Shown here: in pieces, positions 1 to 6,323 of the stretch
How positions within the stretch are numbered: position 1 is the first letter of the stretch
Layout of the letters: every line of letters starts with the position of its first letter
Source: an uncultured Chloroflexales bacterium
Lineage (GTDB): Bacteria; Chloroflexota; Chloroflexia; Chloroflexales; Chloroflexaceae
NCBI GenBank assembly: GCA_937902315.1
Contig: CALGUG010000055.1
Coordinates: 62,001-126,000 of the forward strand
Reading direction: 5' to 3'
DNA: 64,000 nt
Position numbers and translations under genes: made by a program
The notes under the pieces: model-generated
Database searches by the model: none
What the model was told of the DNA's origin: nothing
Seen by the model: only the letters and a program-made list of their open reading frames with translations

Positions 1-144
1 GGTACGTTCGCTGGGCACACTGATACCGGCTTCAAGATGCGACACCGCCGTGCGCGAGATAGCGAGACGATCAGCAACTTCTTGTTGCGTGTAACCGTGC
101 TGTATGCGCAACTTAGCGATTCGGCTTCCTAGGGTATTTTCCAT
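1..144 (-). CDS. XRE/Cro-CI family regulator, N-terminal part (truncated by window edge)
   Basis: Reading the minus strand from the ATG at 142-144 gives 48 codons with no stop up to the window edge. The peptide has the helix-turn-helix pattern of the Cro/CI (HTH_3) family: TQQEVADRL is the first helix and SRTAVSHLEAG the recognition helix. It should be a DNA-binding transcriptional regulator of unknown target. It is transcribed divergently from the GDP-mannose dehydratase gene across a 103-bp gap that holds a near-palindrome at 203-222, so self-regulation and control of its neighbour are plausible inferences. The C-terminus, and any sensor domain, lie outside the window. Confidence 0.85.
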   Translation of the reverse strand, partial: MENTLGSRIAKLRIQHGYTQQEVADRLAISRTAVSHLEAGISVPSERT

Positions 145-202
145 GTGATAACTCACTTAGCAGACAGATCGTGATTCTGCGAGTACGATACCACAATCAA
201 GC

Positions 203-222
203 TAGCAAGGAAATTCCTGCTA
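203..222. promoter_or_regulatory. Near-palindromic operator candidate in divergent promoter region
   Basis: The arms TAGCA and TGCTA enclose GGAA and TTCC with single-base offsets. The site lies about 25 bp upstream of the gmd start and 59 bp upstream of the XRE regulator start. It is a possible operator for the adjacent XRE protein; this is inference from position and symmetry only. Confidence 0.3.
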
Positions 223-247
223 AAGTGAGAAAGGTATATAAATCTGT

Positions 248-1219
248 ATGAAAAAGCGTGCGCTTATTACGGGTATTACGGGCCAAGATGGCTCATACCT
301 AGCAGAACTATTGCTTGAAAAAGGCTACGAAGTGATCGGTATGGTGCGCCGTAGCAGTACCGTCAACTTTGAACGCATTCATCATATTCAAGATCGCATA
401 ACCTTAGCTACCGGCGATCTCTTGGACGAGGTTTCGATTATTAGCATTTTGCGCGAACATCGTCCGACCGAAGTCTATAACTTAGCCGCCCAATCGTTTG
501 TGCAGACATCGTGGCCGCAGCCGGTTTTCACTGGCGAAACGACTGCCTTGGGCGTAACTCGCGTGCTCGACGCGATTCGCATCGTCGATCCCGATATTCG
601 TTTCTATCAGGCATCGAGCAGCGAAATGTTTGGCAAAGTGCAGGCTGTGCCCCAAGACGAGACAACACCTTTCTACCCGCGCAGCCCCTATGGTGTTGCC
701 AAAGTTTATGGTCACTGGATCACCGTAAACTACCGCGAAAGCTATAACCTGCATGCGAGCAGCGGTATTTTGTTTAACCACGAATCGCCGCGCCGTGGCC
801 TCGAATTCGTTACAAGGAAGATCACACACGGCGTAGCGCGAATCAAACTTGGTCTTGACAATGAACTGCGCTTGGGCAACCTTGAAGCCCAACGCGACTG
901 GGGTTTTGCTGGCGACTATGTCGAAGCCATGTGGCTGATGCTGCAGCAAGATCAGCCCGATGACTATGTCGTTGCAACGGGCGAGACCCACACCGTTCGC
1001 GAGTTCGCCGATCTAGCTTTCAGCTATGTTGGCTTGAACTATAAAGACTATGTTGTGCAAGACGAGCGTTTTATGCGCCCGGCAGAGGTTGACCTTTTGG
1101 TTGGTAGCCCCAAGAAGGCCCAGCAGCGCTTGAATTGGCAGCCTCGAACCTCGTTTGAGGAGCTTGTACGCATGATGGTAGATGCGGATCTTAAATTACT
1201 TCAGGAGCAGAAAAAATGA
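248..1219 (+). CDS. gmd: GDP-mannose 4,6-dehydratase
   Basis: This cytoplasmic short-chain dehydrogenase converts GDP-D-mannose to GDP-4-keto-6-deoxymannose, the precursor of GDP-fucose, GDP-rhamnose and related sugars. The N-terminal NAD(P)-binding motif TGITGQDG is at residues 8-15. The catalytic segment SSSEMFG is near residues 123-129 and the Tyr-x3-Lys pair (Y148, K152) sits in SPYGVAK. The family stretches NHESPRRG and VTRKIT are also present. At 323 residues it is a little shorter than many family members (340-370) but appears complete. The start ATG follows the purine-rich GAGAAAGG. Its stop overlaps the start of the next small ORF (ATGA), so the two are probably cotranscribed. No fucose or rhamnose synthase lies next to it, so the final sugar cannot be read from context. 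Confidence 0.93.
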   Translation: MKKRALITGITGQDGSYLAELLLEKGYEVIGMVRRSSTVNFERIHHIQDRITLATGDLLDEVSIISILREHRPTEVYNLAAQSFVQTSWPQPVFTGETTALGVTRVLDAIRIVDPDIRFYQASSSEMFGKVQAVPQDETTPFYPRSPYGVAKVYGHWITVNYRESYNLHASSGILFNHESPRRGLEFVTRKITHGVARIKLGLDNELRLGNLEAQRDWGFAGDYVEAMWLMLQQDQPDDYVVATGETHTVREFADLAFSYVGLNYKDYVVQDERFMRPAEVDLLVGSPKKAQQRLNWQPRTSFEELVRMMVDADLKLLQEQKK

Positions 1220-1437
1220 CTCAGGCGGAACTCTGGTTGATCGAAGAGGGCTGGAGTGTATTGGTTGATCGCTTAGGCATCGCCGATGCAACCCGTTTTG
1301 TGATGTTGCTTGACCGCCGCACTGGCGCAGGTTTGCAACATCTTCAAAACTTGTGGCAAGATCCCCGCACGAGCTACTCTTTTATCAATATGACTCGCTT
1401 CGATCGATCAGAAGATCCTATCGAGAGCCACTCCTAA
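1216..1437 (+). CDS. Hypothetical small protein coupled to gmd
   Basis: A 73-residue ORF whose ATG overlaps the gmd stop in the arrangement ATGA, which favours translational coupling. A rho-independent terminator follows 20 bases after its stop, so the two genes look like one transcription unit. I do not recognise the family. The N-terminal half is acidic and probably helical (AELWLIEEGWSVLVDRLGIADATRFVM), with no membrane segment, signal peptide or cysteine motif. The position suggests an accessory role to the dehydratase, but nothing in the sequence proves it. Moderate confidence that it is a real gene. Confidence 0.55.
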   Translation: MTQAELWLIEEGWSVLVDRLGIADATRFVMLLDRRTGAGLQHLQNLWQDPRTSYSFINMTRFDRSEDPIESHS

Positions 1438-1457
1438 GACTTGAAAAGATCCTAAAT

Positions 1458-1501
1458 CACCGTGTAGCGTGCCAAGATCTGCTGCTACACGGTGCTTTTT
1501 T
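1458..1501 (+). terminator. Rho-independent terminator of the gmd unit
   Basis: Perfect 11-bp arms CACCGTGTAGC and GCTACACGGTG (1458-1468, 1484-1494) around a 15-base loop are followed by CTTTTTT. It lies directly after the 73-residue ORF and just before the convergent minus-strand genes. Confidence 0.85.
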
Positions 1502-1892
1502 ACGATTGAGAGATCGAAGGTTCTTGATAGTTATTCTCTTGGGAGATCGCTCGTTCAACGATCTGGAAAAACGCTCTAAACTGTGGGTAACGAGCTTGAT
1601 AGTCGGACGACCATTGCATGGCCATCTGATCGAAGGTGCGGCAGCTTTGGTCGATTGATACAAGCAGATGAGCGCGACTTGGTGGACTTGCGGGCATTTG
1701 AAGCGCTTCGATCAGCGTATTCCACGTACCGCCCGTGCGATGAAGCGTAGTGGCTTCAGCGCGGTCGCGCATAAGCATCGCCAGCACAGCTAGATCTTGC
1801 AAAAGGGAACAGCAGAGGTGAAAGCCAATTAGGAGATCATTGCGCGCGACTTTCAAACTCGCTACGCTGGCCCGATACCAAAACGCTTCCAC
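1500..1892 (-). CDS. C-terminal helical part of a split nucleotidyltransferase (separate ORF)
   Basis: A 130-residue ORF starting with GTG inside TAGTG: the TAG ends the upstream nucleotidyltransferase frame and the GTG begins this one. It is helix-rich (VASLKVARNDLLIGFHLCCSLLQDLAVLAMLMRDR), matching the alpha-helical substrate-side domain that usually follows the catalytic domain in aminoglycoside-type or DUF4037-like nucleotidyltransferases of 250-290 residues. Together the two ORFs make 285 residues. It could be a genuinely separate, translationally coupled subunit or the product of a recent frameshift. No catalytic motif is present here. Confidence 0.6.
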   Translation of the reverse strand: MEAFWYRASVASLKVARNDLLIGFHLCCSLLQDLAVLAMLMRDRAEATTLHRTGGTWNTLIEALQMPASPPSRAHLLVSIDQSCRTFDQMAMQWSSDYQARYPQFRAFFQIVERAISQENNYQEPSISQS

Positions 1893-2359
1893 TAAAGATT
1901 GAAATCATGCTCAGAGAGCGCTACAAAGGCTGGTGCTGTCACGCTCTCTTGCAAACGCTGCTCAAGCAAGCTACTACGCGTAAAGAACGGAAGCGCAGGT
2001 CGCCAGAACGCCTGAATGCCCTCTCGTTCAAGCGCAGCCTCACTCATCACAATCAAATCGATCCGCCGACCATCCTCTAAGAGCAGCCGATGGGTGCCAA
2101 TTCCTTGGCCAGCATGCCCTTCATAGCCCAGCAGCGCGCCTAGTGAAGCGAACCAAGCTCGTGTGGGAAAGAACCGCTCATAGGCTTGATCGCGCACCAA
2201 TATCACAAGGTCGAGATCGCTCAACAGATCAAGCTCTTGGCGAGCGAGGGAGCCGATTACCACCAAGCCCAGCACCGCTTCATCGTTGATCAGCTGATTA
2301 TGCAGTTCTTGGGCGGTTTGCCACTGCCAGCTATGAGCGTGATCTGAACGCTCAGTCAT
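1892..2359 (-). CDS. Nucleotidyltransferase domain protein (MNT/aminoglycoside-type)
   Basis: A 155-residue protein with the Pol-beta superfamily signature: GSLARQELDLLSDLDL supplies the GS and the D-x-D metal ligands, and a third acidic residue sits in DGRRIDLIV. Such domains transfer NMP to small molecules or proteins; the substrate here is unknown. Its ATG overlaps the end of the GT2 glycosyltransferase gene by 8 bases, so it is probably translated from the same mRNA. It stops early after DFNL, and a helical ORF starts at the overlapping GTG. The pair may therefore be one gene broken by a frameshift or a two-protein version of the enzyme. Confidence 0.8.
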   Translation of the reverse strand: MTERSDHAHSWQWQTAQELHNQLINDEAVLGLVVIGSLARQELDLLSDLDLVILVRDQAYERFFPTRAWFASLGALLGYEGHAGQGIGTHRLLLEDGRRIDLIVMSEAALEREGIQAFWRPALPFFTRSSLLEQRLQESVTAPAFVALSEHDFNL

Positions 2360-3446
2360 GCTTGATGCTCTCGTGTTCGATCAATTCGGCTGTGACTCGG
2401 TCGTGCGAAGCCAGCTTGGCGGCTGGTGGGTCCTCTGTCTGATTGCCTTCCTGCAGATAGCTCTCGACCCGACGTCGCCACTCACTCTCTTTGATCTCTT
2501 GAGAGCGCACACGGTACAAAATCTCTTCCATCATACGGCGGTTCGAGCCGATTCGGTCTGCTAACAGGCCCATGAGGAAGGTGATGGCCGCCAGTACTAA
2601 GACGATTCCACCTATCAATAAGGACTGATCGTTCGAGAGCGAGCCGCTAAACCAGTTGAGGCGTCGCCCAAGGAAGACATAGGTAGCTCGGCCCAAAAAG
2701 CCCATGGCCACCACAAAAAAGCAGATCGCGATATAGGAAAAGGTTTTAAGCGGTTCGTAGGTCGCATAGGTACGCGCGATAATGGCTGCTTGGCGTTTGA
2801 CGAAGTGCCAATTGCCCTTGTGTAGGCGTGAAGGGCGGGTTGGGCGCACACTGATCGGAATGGTTGTGATGGTTAGACGGCGCTTGCCAGCTTGAATCAG
2901 ATTTTCAATCGTATAGGAAAAATCGGTGGTTACAAAGGTGCGCAGGGCTGCTTCGCGGTTGAGCGCGCGAAAACCACTGACAGTATCGCCTACATTGGTA
3001 TCTGAGGCTAAACGTACCACCCAGCTGCCAACTTGTTGCAAGATCTTTTTTTGTAAGCTAAAGTGCTCGATCGCTTTGGTTTGACGATCGCCGATCACAA
3101 AGTCGGCTCGCCCTTCAAGAATCGGCTGGATCAGGCGCGGAATCTCGTAGCCGGGGTATTGACCGTCGGCGTCGGTATTGACGATAATATCGGCTCCTAG
3201 CCGTAAAGCCGTATCGATACCCGTTTGATAGGCGGTTGCCAAGCCCTTGTTACTAGTGTGGCGTACCACTGTCACAGGGTGCAATTTATGTTGAAGCGCT
3301 ATCGACGCCGTATTATCGCTGCAGCCGTCGTCGATAATCAGTACCTCGATGCTATCAACCCCTGGGATACTGGTAGGTAGATCGTTGAGCAGATCACCTA
3401 TCGTCTCCGCTTCGTTGTAAGCAGGTACTTGGATAATCAGTTTCAC
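2352..3446 (-). CDS. Family 2 glycosyltransferase with two C-terminal membrane helices
   Basis: Dolichol-phosphate-mannose-synthase-like enzyme that probably moves a sugar from a nucleotide donor to a lipid carrier on the cytoplasmic face. I chose the GTG at 3446 (product starting VKLIIQVPAYNE, 364 residues) because AAAGGA lies 9 bases upstream and the GT-A fold begins at once; an in-frame start 22 codons earlier exists. Motifs are VPAYNEAETI, IIDDGCSDNT and the metal-binding NTDADGQY. Residues about 240-265 and 280-305 form two hydrophobic segments, followed by a charged coiled tail. It heads a three-ORF unit with the nucleotidyltransferase frames. Confidence 0.88.
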   Translation of the reverse strand: MKLIIQVPAYNEAETIGDLLNDLPTSIPGVDSIEVLIIDDGCSDNTASIALQHKLHPVTVVRHTSNKGLATAYQTGIDTALRLGADIIVNTDADGQYPGYEIPRLIQPILEGRADFVIGDRQTKAIEHFSLQKKILQQVGSWVVRLASDTNVGDTVSGFRALNREAALRTFVTTDFSYTIENLIQAGKRRLTITTIPISVRPTRPSRLHKGNWHFVKRQAAIIARTYATYEPLKTFSYIAICFFVVAMGFLGRATYVFLGRRLNWFSGSLSNDQSLLIGGIVLVLAAITFLMGLLADRIGSNRRMMEEILYRVRSQEIKESEWRRRVESYLQEGNQTEDPPAAKLASHDRVTAELIEHESIKHD

Positions 3447-3648
3447 AAACCGTTTCCTTTCTGCACGGATTGGGATGTGTGTGAAAATCATTCTACCATA
3501 TGGATTCGCCATCGTGTGTAGCGCCTGATTAGCCGCTCTGTGGCGTAATAATCACTAATTTTTGGCCGACCCTGTTAGCGCTCTCGTTATAAGTAAGTGG
3601 TATACATAACAGAGGACTGTGCATTCAGAACTGCGCAAAAAATGTTAA

Positions 3649-3662
3649 AATTGTATACAATT
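3649..3662. promoter_or_regulatory. 14-bp perfect palindrome, operator candidate
   Basis: AATTGTATACAATT reads the same on both strands and lies about 130 bp upstream of the operon promoter. The related string GTATACAATTAAC occurs at 32509-32521, upstream of the HD-GYP regulator gene, so a shared DNA-binding protein is possible. Confidence 0.35.
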
Positions 3663-3789
3663 ACCTCGAGTAATGATAAGCAAATCGTAACGTAATGGTG
3701 CGTACGTAGGCGTGTAGGATTGTTGCAATTCTAGGCATTCTAGTGCGCTTGACGAATGTCCTATATCTGGTTTAGGACCTTTACAACTC

Positions 3790-3819
3790 TTGACCAGTGG
3801 GGGATTCGTGTAGTATGCT
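3790..3819 (+). promoter_or_regulatory. Predicted sigma-70 promoter of the che/partner-switching operon
   Basis: TTGACC (3790-3795) and TATGCT (3814-3819) are separated by 18 bp. Transcription would begin near 3827, leaving a leader of about 50 bases before the first cheW, which has GAGGGG about 10 bases before its ATG. Confidence 0.5.
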
Positions 3820-3877
3820 TCGTGACATATAAATCTATGCGGCTTTCTATGGGAACAAGCCGTGAGGGGATGAGAGC

Positions 3878-4348
3878 ATGAGTGTGGCGGTGTCGGAAAG
3901 CAATACCCATCAGCTGGCCGGAACGTGGCTTCTGATGCGTTTAAGTACAGAGCTTTACGCCTTGCCTGGTCCTGCCGTGCGAGAGCTGATCCGTTATCGC
4001 GCACCTGTGCCTGTCCCAGGAGCACCGCCATCTTTACCCGGTTTAATTAACCAAAGAGGTGCTATATTAACGGTTGTTAATATGCATGTCTTGCTGGGTT
4101 TAGAACAGACCGTTCCTAGTCGTACAAGCCGCTATGTCTATGTTCATCACGAAGAAACCGATCTGGCTCTGATCGCTGATAGCGTGATCGACTTGATTGA
4201 CATCGCAGCCGATCAGGTTCAGGCGCTTCCGACCAGTCTCGATCCGGTTCGTGCCCAGCTCTTAGAGGCAGTTGTTCATCACGAAGATCAAATTGTCGCT
4301 TTACTCGACCTTGATGCCCTACTGCGTGTGCTGCGTGAGGCATTGTAA
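3878..4348 (+). CDS. cheW: CheW-family adaptor protein
   Basis: First gene of the chemosensory operon, 156 residues, the usual CheW length. CheW links receptors to the CheA kinase at the membrane-associated array. The fold is visible as WLLMRLSTELYALPGPAVREL, then the family hallmark PGLINQRGAILTVVNMHVLLGL (compare N-x-R-G-x-x-x-P-V in CheW proteins) and a C-terminal strand-helix region. The start is supported by GAGGGG before ATGAGTGTG. A second CheW-like gene follows after 21 bases, so the two may have distinct places in the array or serve different inputs. Confidence 0.9.
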   Translation: MSVAVSESNTHQLAGTWLLMRLSTELYALPGPAVRELIRYRAPVPVPGAPPSLPGLINQRGAILTVVNMHVLLGLEQTVPSRTSRYVYVHHEETDLALIADSVIDLIDIAADQVQALPTSLDPVRAQLLEAVVHHEDQIVALLDLDALLRVLREAL

Positions 4349-4369
4349 CCCTAGATTCGAGAAGTCTTT

Positions 4370-4807
4370 ATGCCGAATCTGGTCTTGACCCTTCAAACGG
4401 CGCGGCATACCTATGCGGTGATCCATCGCCCCGAAGTTCAAATTCGTTTTATTGGGGGTGCTACCGCATTAGGCACAACCGATTCGCGAAATCGTCCCTT
4501 GATCAAGGCCGATCTCGGCACCCTGCTTGATTATCAAGATATCAGTGATCAGGGGAGCCGCTATGCTTTTGTTGTTCCTCTACGTCGGCGCAGTGTCGCG
4601 CTCTTATGCGATGCTGTGAGCGAGATGCACACCGTTGATGAGGGGGAGCTATCTCCCTTACCTCCCCTGCTCTATCATCGCCTACCTCACCGTTGGGTAT
4701 GGGGTGTGTATACACCCAGCGAGACCCTTATCCTTGTTCTTGATCTCTATGAAATTGCTCTTGATCTGATTCGCCAAACAGCGCAGCCACATGGGGAAAC
4801 GGCATAA
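4370..4807 (+). CDS. Second, divergent CheW-like protein
   Basis: A 145-residue protein with the alternating strand pattern of CheW: an N-terminal strand NLVLTLQTARHTYAV, a middle segment RPLIKADLGTLLDY in place of the RG-loop, and YAFVVPLRRRSVALLCDAV. The central N-x-R-G motif of canonical CheW is not evident, so it is degenerate and its function in coupling is an inference from fold and place. Its TAA overlaps the receptor start (TAATG), which suggests translational coupling to the receptor and perhaps a role specific to it. Confidence 0.75.
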   Translation: MPNLVLTLQTARHTYAVIHRPEVQIRFIGGATALGTTDSRNRPLIKADLGTLLDYQDISDQGSRYAFVVPLRRRSVALLCDAVSEMHTVDEGELSPLPPLLYHRLPHRWVWGVYTPSETLILVLDLYEIALDLIRQTAQPHGETA

Positions 4808-6300
4808 TGGATCAATTTAGTATGTTGAATAAAGACTTGTCTGATACCGATCAGCGCTCTGCTTTTAATCGTAGCGAGCTGTTACGGGTGAGCGCACTTG
4901 CCTTGTTGGGAATAGCGGGCGTCACCTTGGTGATAGTGCTTATTCTCTATTTTGTCATTCAGCTCGCTTGGCCCTTGTTGCTGACGATGCTGATCATCAT
5001 CCTTGGAGCAGCAGCTATTGCGGGTGCGACCTTGCTCATGGTGCGCACCAAACGCGAAAATTGGGGAATCAGCCTTTTTCTCTATGGTTTTATTGCGCTG
5101 ATCGTTATCGCAAATTACTTTCTTGGTGGTTTACATGGGCCGATCTGGCCGGTCCTGATCTTCCCGGTAGTGACTGCCGGTCTGCTGAGCACTGCACGTG
5201 ATAGCGTGCGTTTGGCTGTTATCGTTTTGCTCTTTTATATTACCTTTTCTATTCTAGAGTTGAATGGGATCATCACTCCTGTTTTCGATGTCAGCATGAT
5301 CCCCAATCTGCTCCATATGTTGATCTTTGTTGCCCTCGTCATGTTGTTGGCAGTCGTGACATGGCAATCGAGCCGCAGCTTGTCTGAGGCGCTTGCGCGC
5401 GTCCAAGAGCAGGCCGAAGCCCTGTTACACTTCAACGAAATGATGATGGAGAAGAATATTCAACAAGTTGAACTTGGGAGCGAATTGAGCGTGGCAGCAG
5501 CCCAGATGCAGCTCGCTTCGCAACAGCAAGCCAGCGGCGCAACCGAACAAGCCAGTGCTGTTTCGGAAGTCAGTACTACCATCGAAGAGCTTGGCAGCAC
5601 GGCCCAGCAGATCGCCCAGTCGTCGGAATTGGTGGCCGATGCCGCTCAGCAGACTCTTATGAACTTGAGCATGGGCCAAGATGCGGTTGATGAAGCGATT
5701 CGTGCTATGGATCGCATCAATCAGCGTGTGCAAGACATTTCGGCGCGAGTCTTGGCGCTCGGCGAACGTTCCCAGCAGATCGGCGAGATCATTGACCTGA
5801 TCGATGATATCTCCGACGAGACCCATCTCTTGGCGCTCAACGCAGCCATCGAGGCCGCTGGCGCCGGTGAGCATGGTCGCCGTTTCGCCGTTGTCGCCGC
5901 CGAGGTTAAAAACCTTGCCAACCGTGCTCTCTTGGCCGCCCGCGAAGTGCGTGGTGTGATCGCCGAGATGCGTCAAGCGACCCATGGTGCGGTATTAGCT
6001 GCCGAACAAGGCGCAAAGGAGGTTGAACAAGGAACAGCTCTGTCGCAACGCGCAGGCCAAATCATGGACACGATTGTGATGATGGCTGAGCGTACTGCCC
6101 AGAGCGCAGCCGAGATCAGCTTAGCCACCGCTCAACAGCAGAGTGCCAGCGAGCAAGTGGTCGAAACCATGCGCGATATCGCGAATGTGGCACGTCAATC
6201 GGCTGCTGGTGCCCGCCAGACTGCGGAATCGGCGGCTCTCTTGACGGGGATCGCAAGTCGGCTCCATGGCATAACCCAGTCATATCCTGAATCCTCTTAA
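4807..6300 (+). CDS. Methyl-accepting chemotaxis protein with membrane-embedded sensor
   Basis: A 497-residue receptor. Residues about 28-195 contain some six hydrophobic segments with short loops and no large extracytoplasmic ligand domain, so the signal is probably sensed in or at the membrane. No clear HAMP domain follows. The rest is a long coiled coil rich in Ala, Gln and Glu, with the signalling hairpin near residues 337-375: ETHLLALNAAIEAAGAGE then GRRFAVVAAEVKNLA. The conserved Arg of the usual EAARAGE tip is Gly here, and the usual Q-T-N is E-T-H. It lies between the cheW genes and cheA and is presumably their cognate receptor. Confidence 0.92.
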   Translation: MDQFSMLNKDLSDTDQRSAFNRSELLRVSALALLGIAGVTLVIVLILYFVIQLAWPLLLTMLIIILGAAAIAGATLLMVRTKRENWGISLFLYGFIALIVIANYFLGGLHGPIWPVLIFPVVTAGLLSTARDSVRLAVIVLLFYITFSILELNGIITPVFDVSMIPNLLHMLIFVALVMLLAVVTWQSSRSLSEALARVQEQAEALLHFNEMMMEKNIQQVELGSELSVAAAQMQLASQQQASGATEQASAVSEVSTTIEELGSTAQQIAQSSELVADAAQQTLMNLSMGQDAVDEAIRAMDRINQRVQDISARVLALGERSQQIGEIIDLIDDISDETHLLALNAAIEAAGAGEHGRRFAVVAAEVKNLANRALLAAREVRGVIAEMRQATHGAVLAAEQGAKEVEQGTALSQRAGQIMDTIVMMAERTAQSAAEISLATAQQQSASEQVVETMRDIANVARQSAAGARQTAESAALLTGIASRLHGITQSYPESS

Positions 6301-6323
6301 CATCGAACACGACATCATAGCTA

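Larger units (their letters stand above)
3447..3877. other. Intergenic region upstream of chemosensory operon
   Basis: A 431-bp divergent gap between the GT2 gene and the che operon. It holds a perfect 14-bp palindrome (3649-3662) and a sigma-70-like promoter (3790-3819). I see no small gene with a ribosome site in it. Confidence 0.6.
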
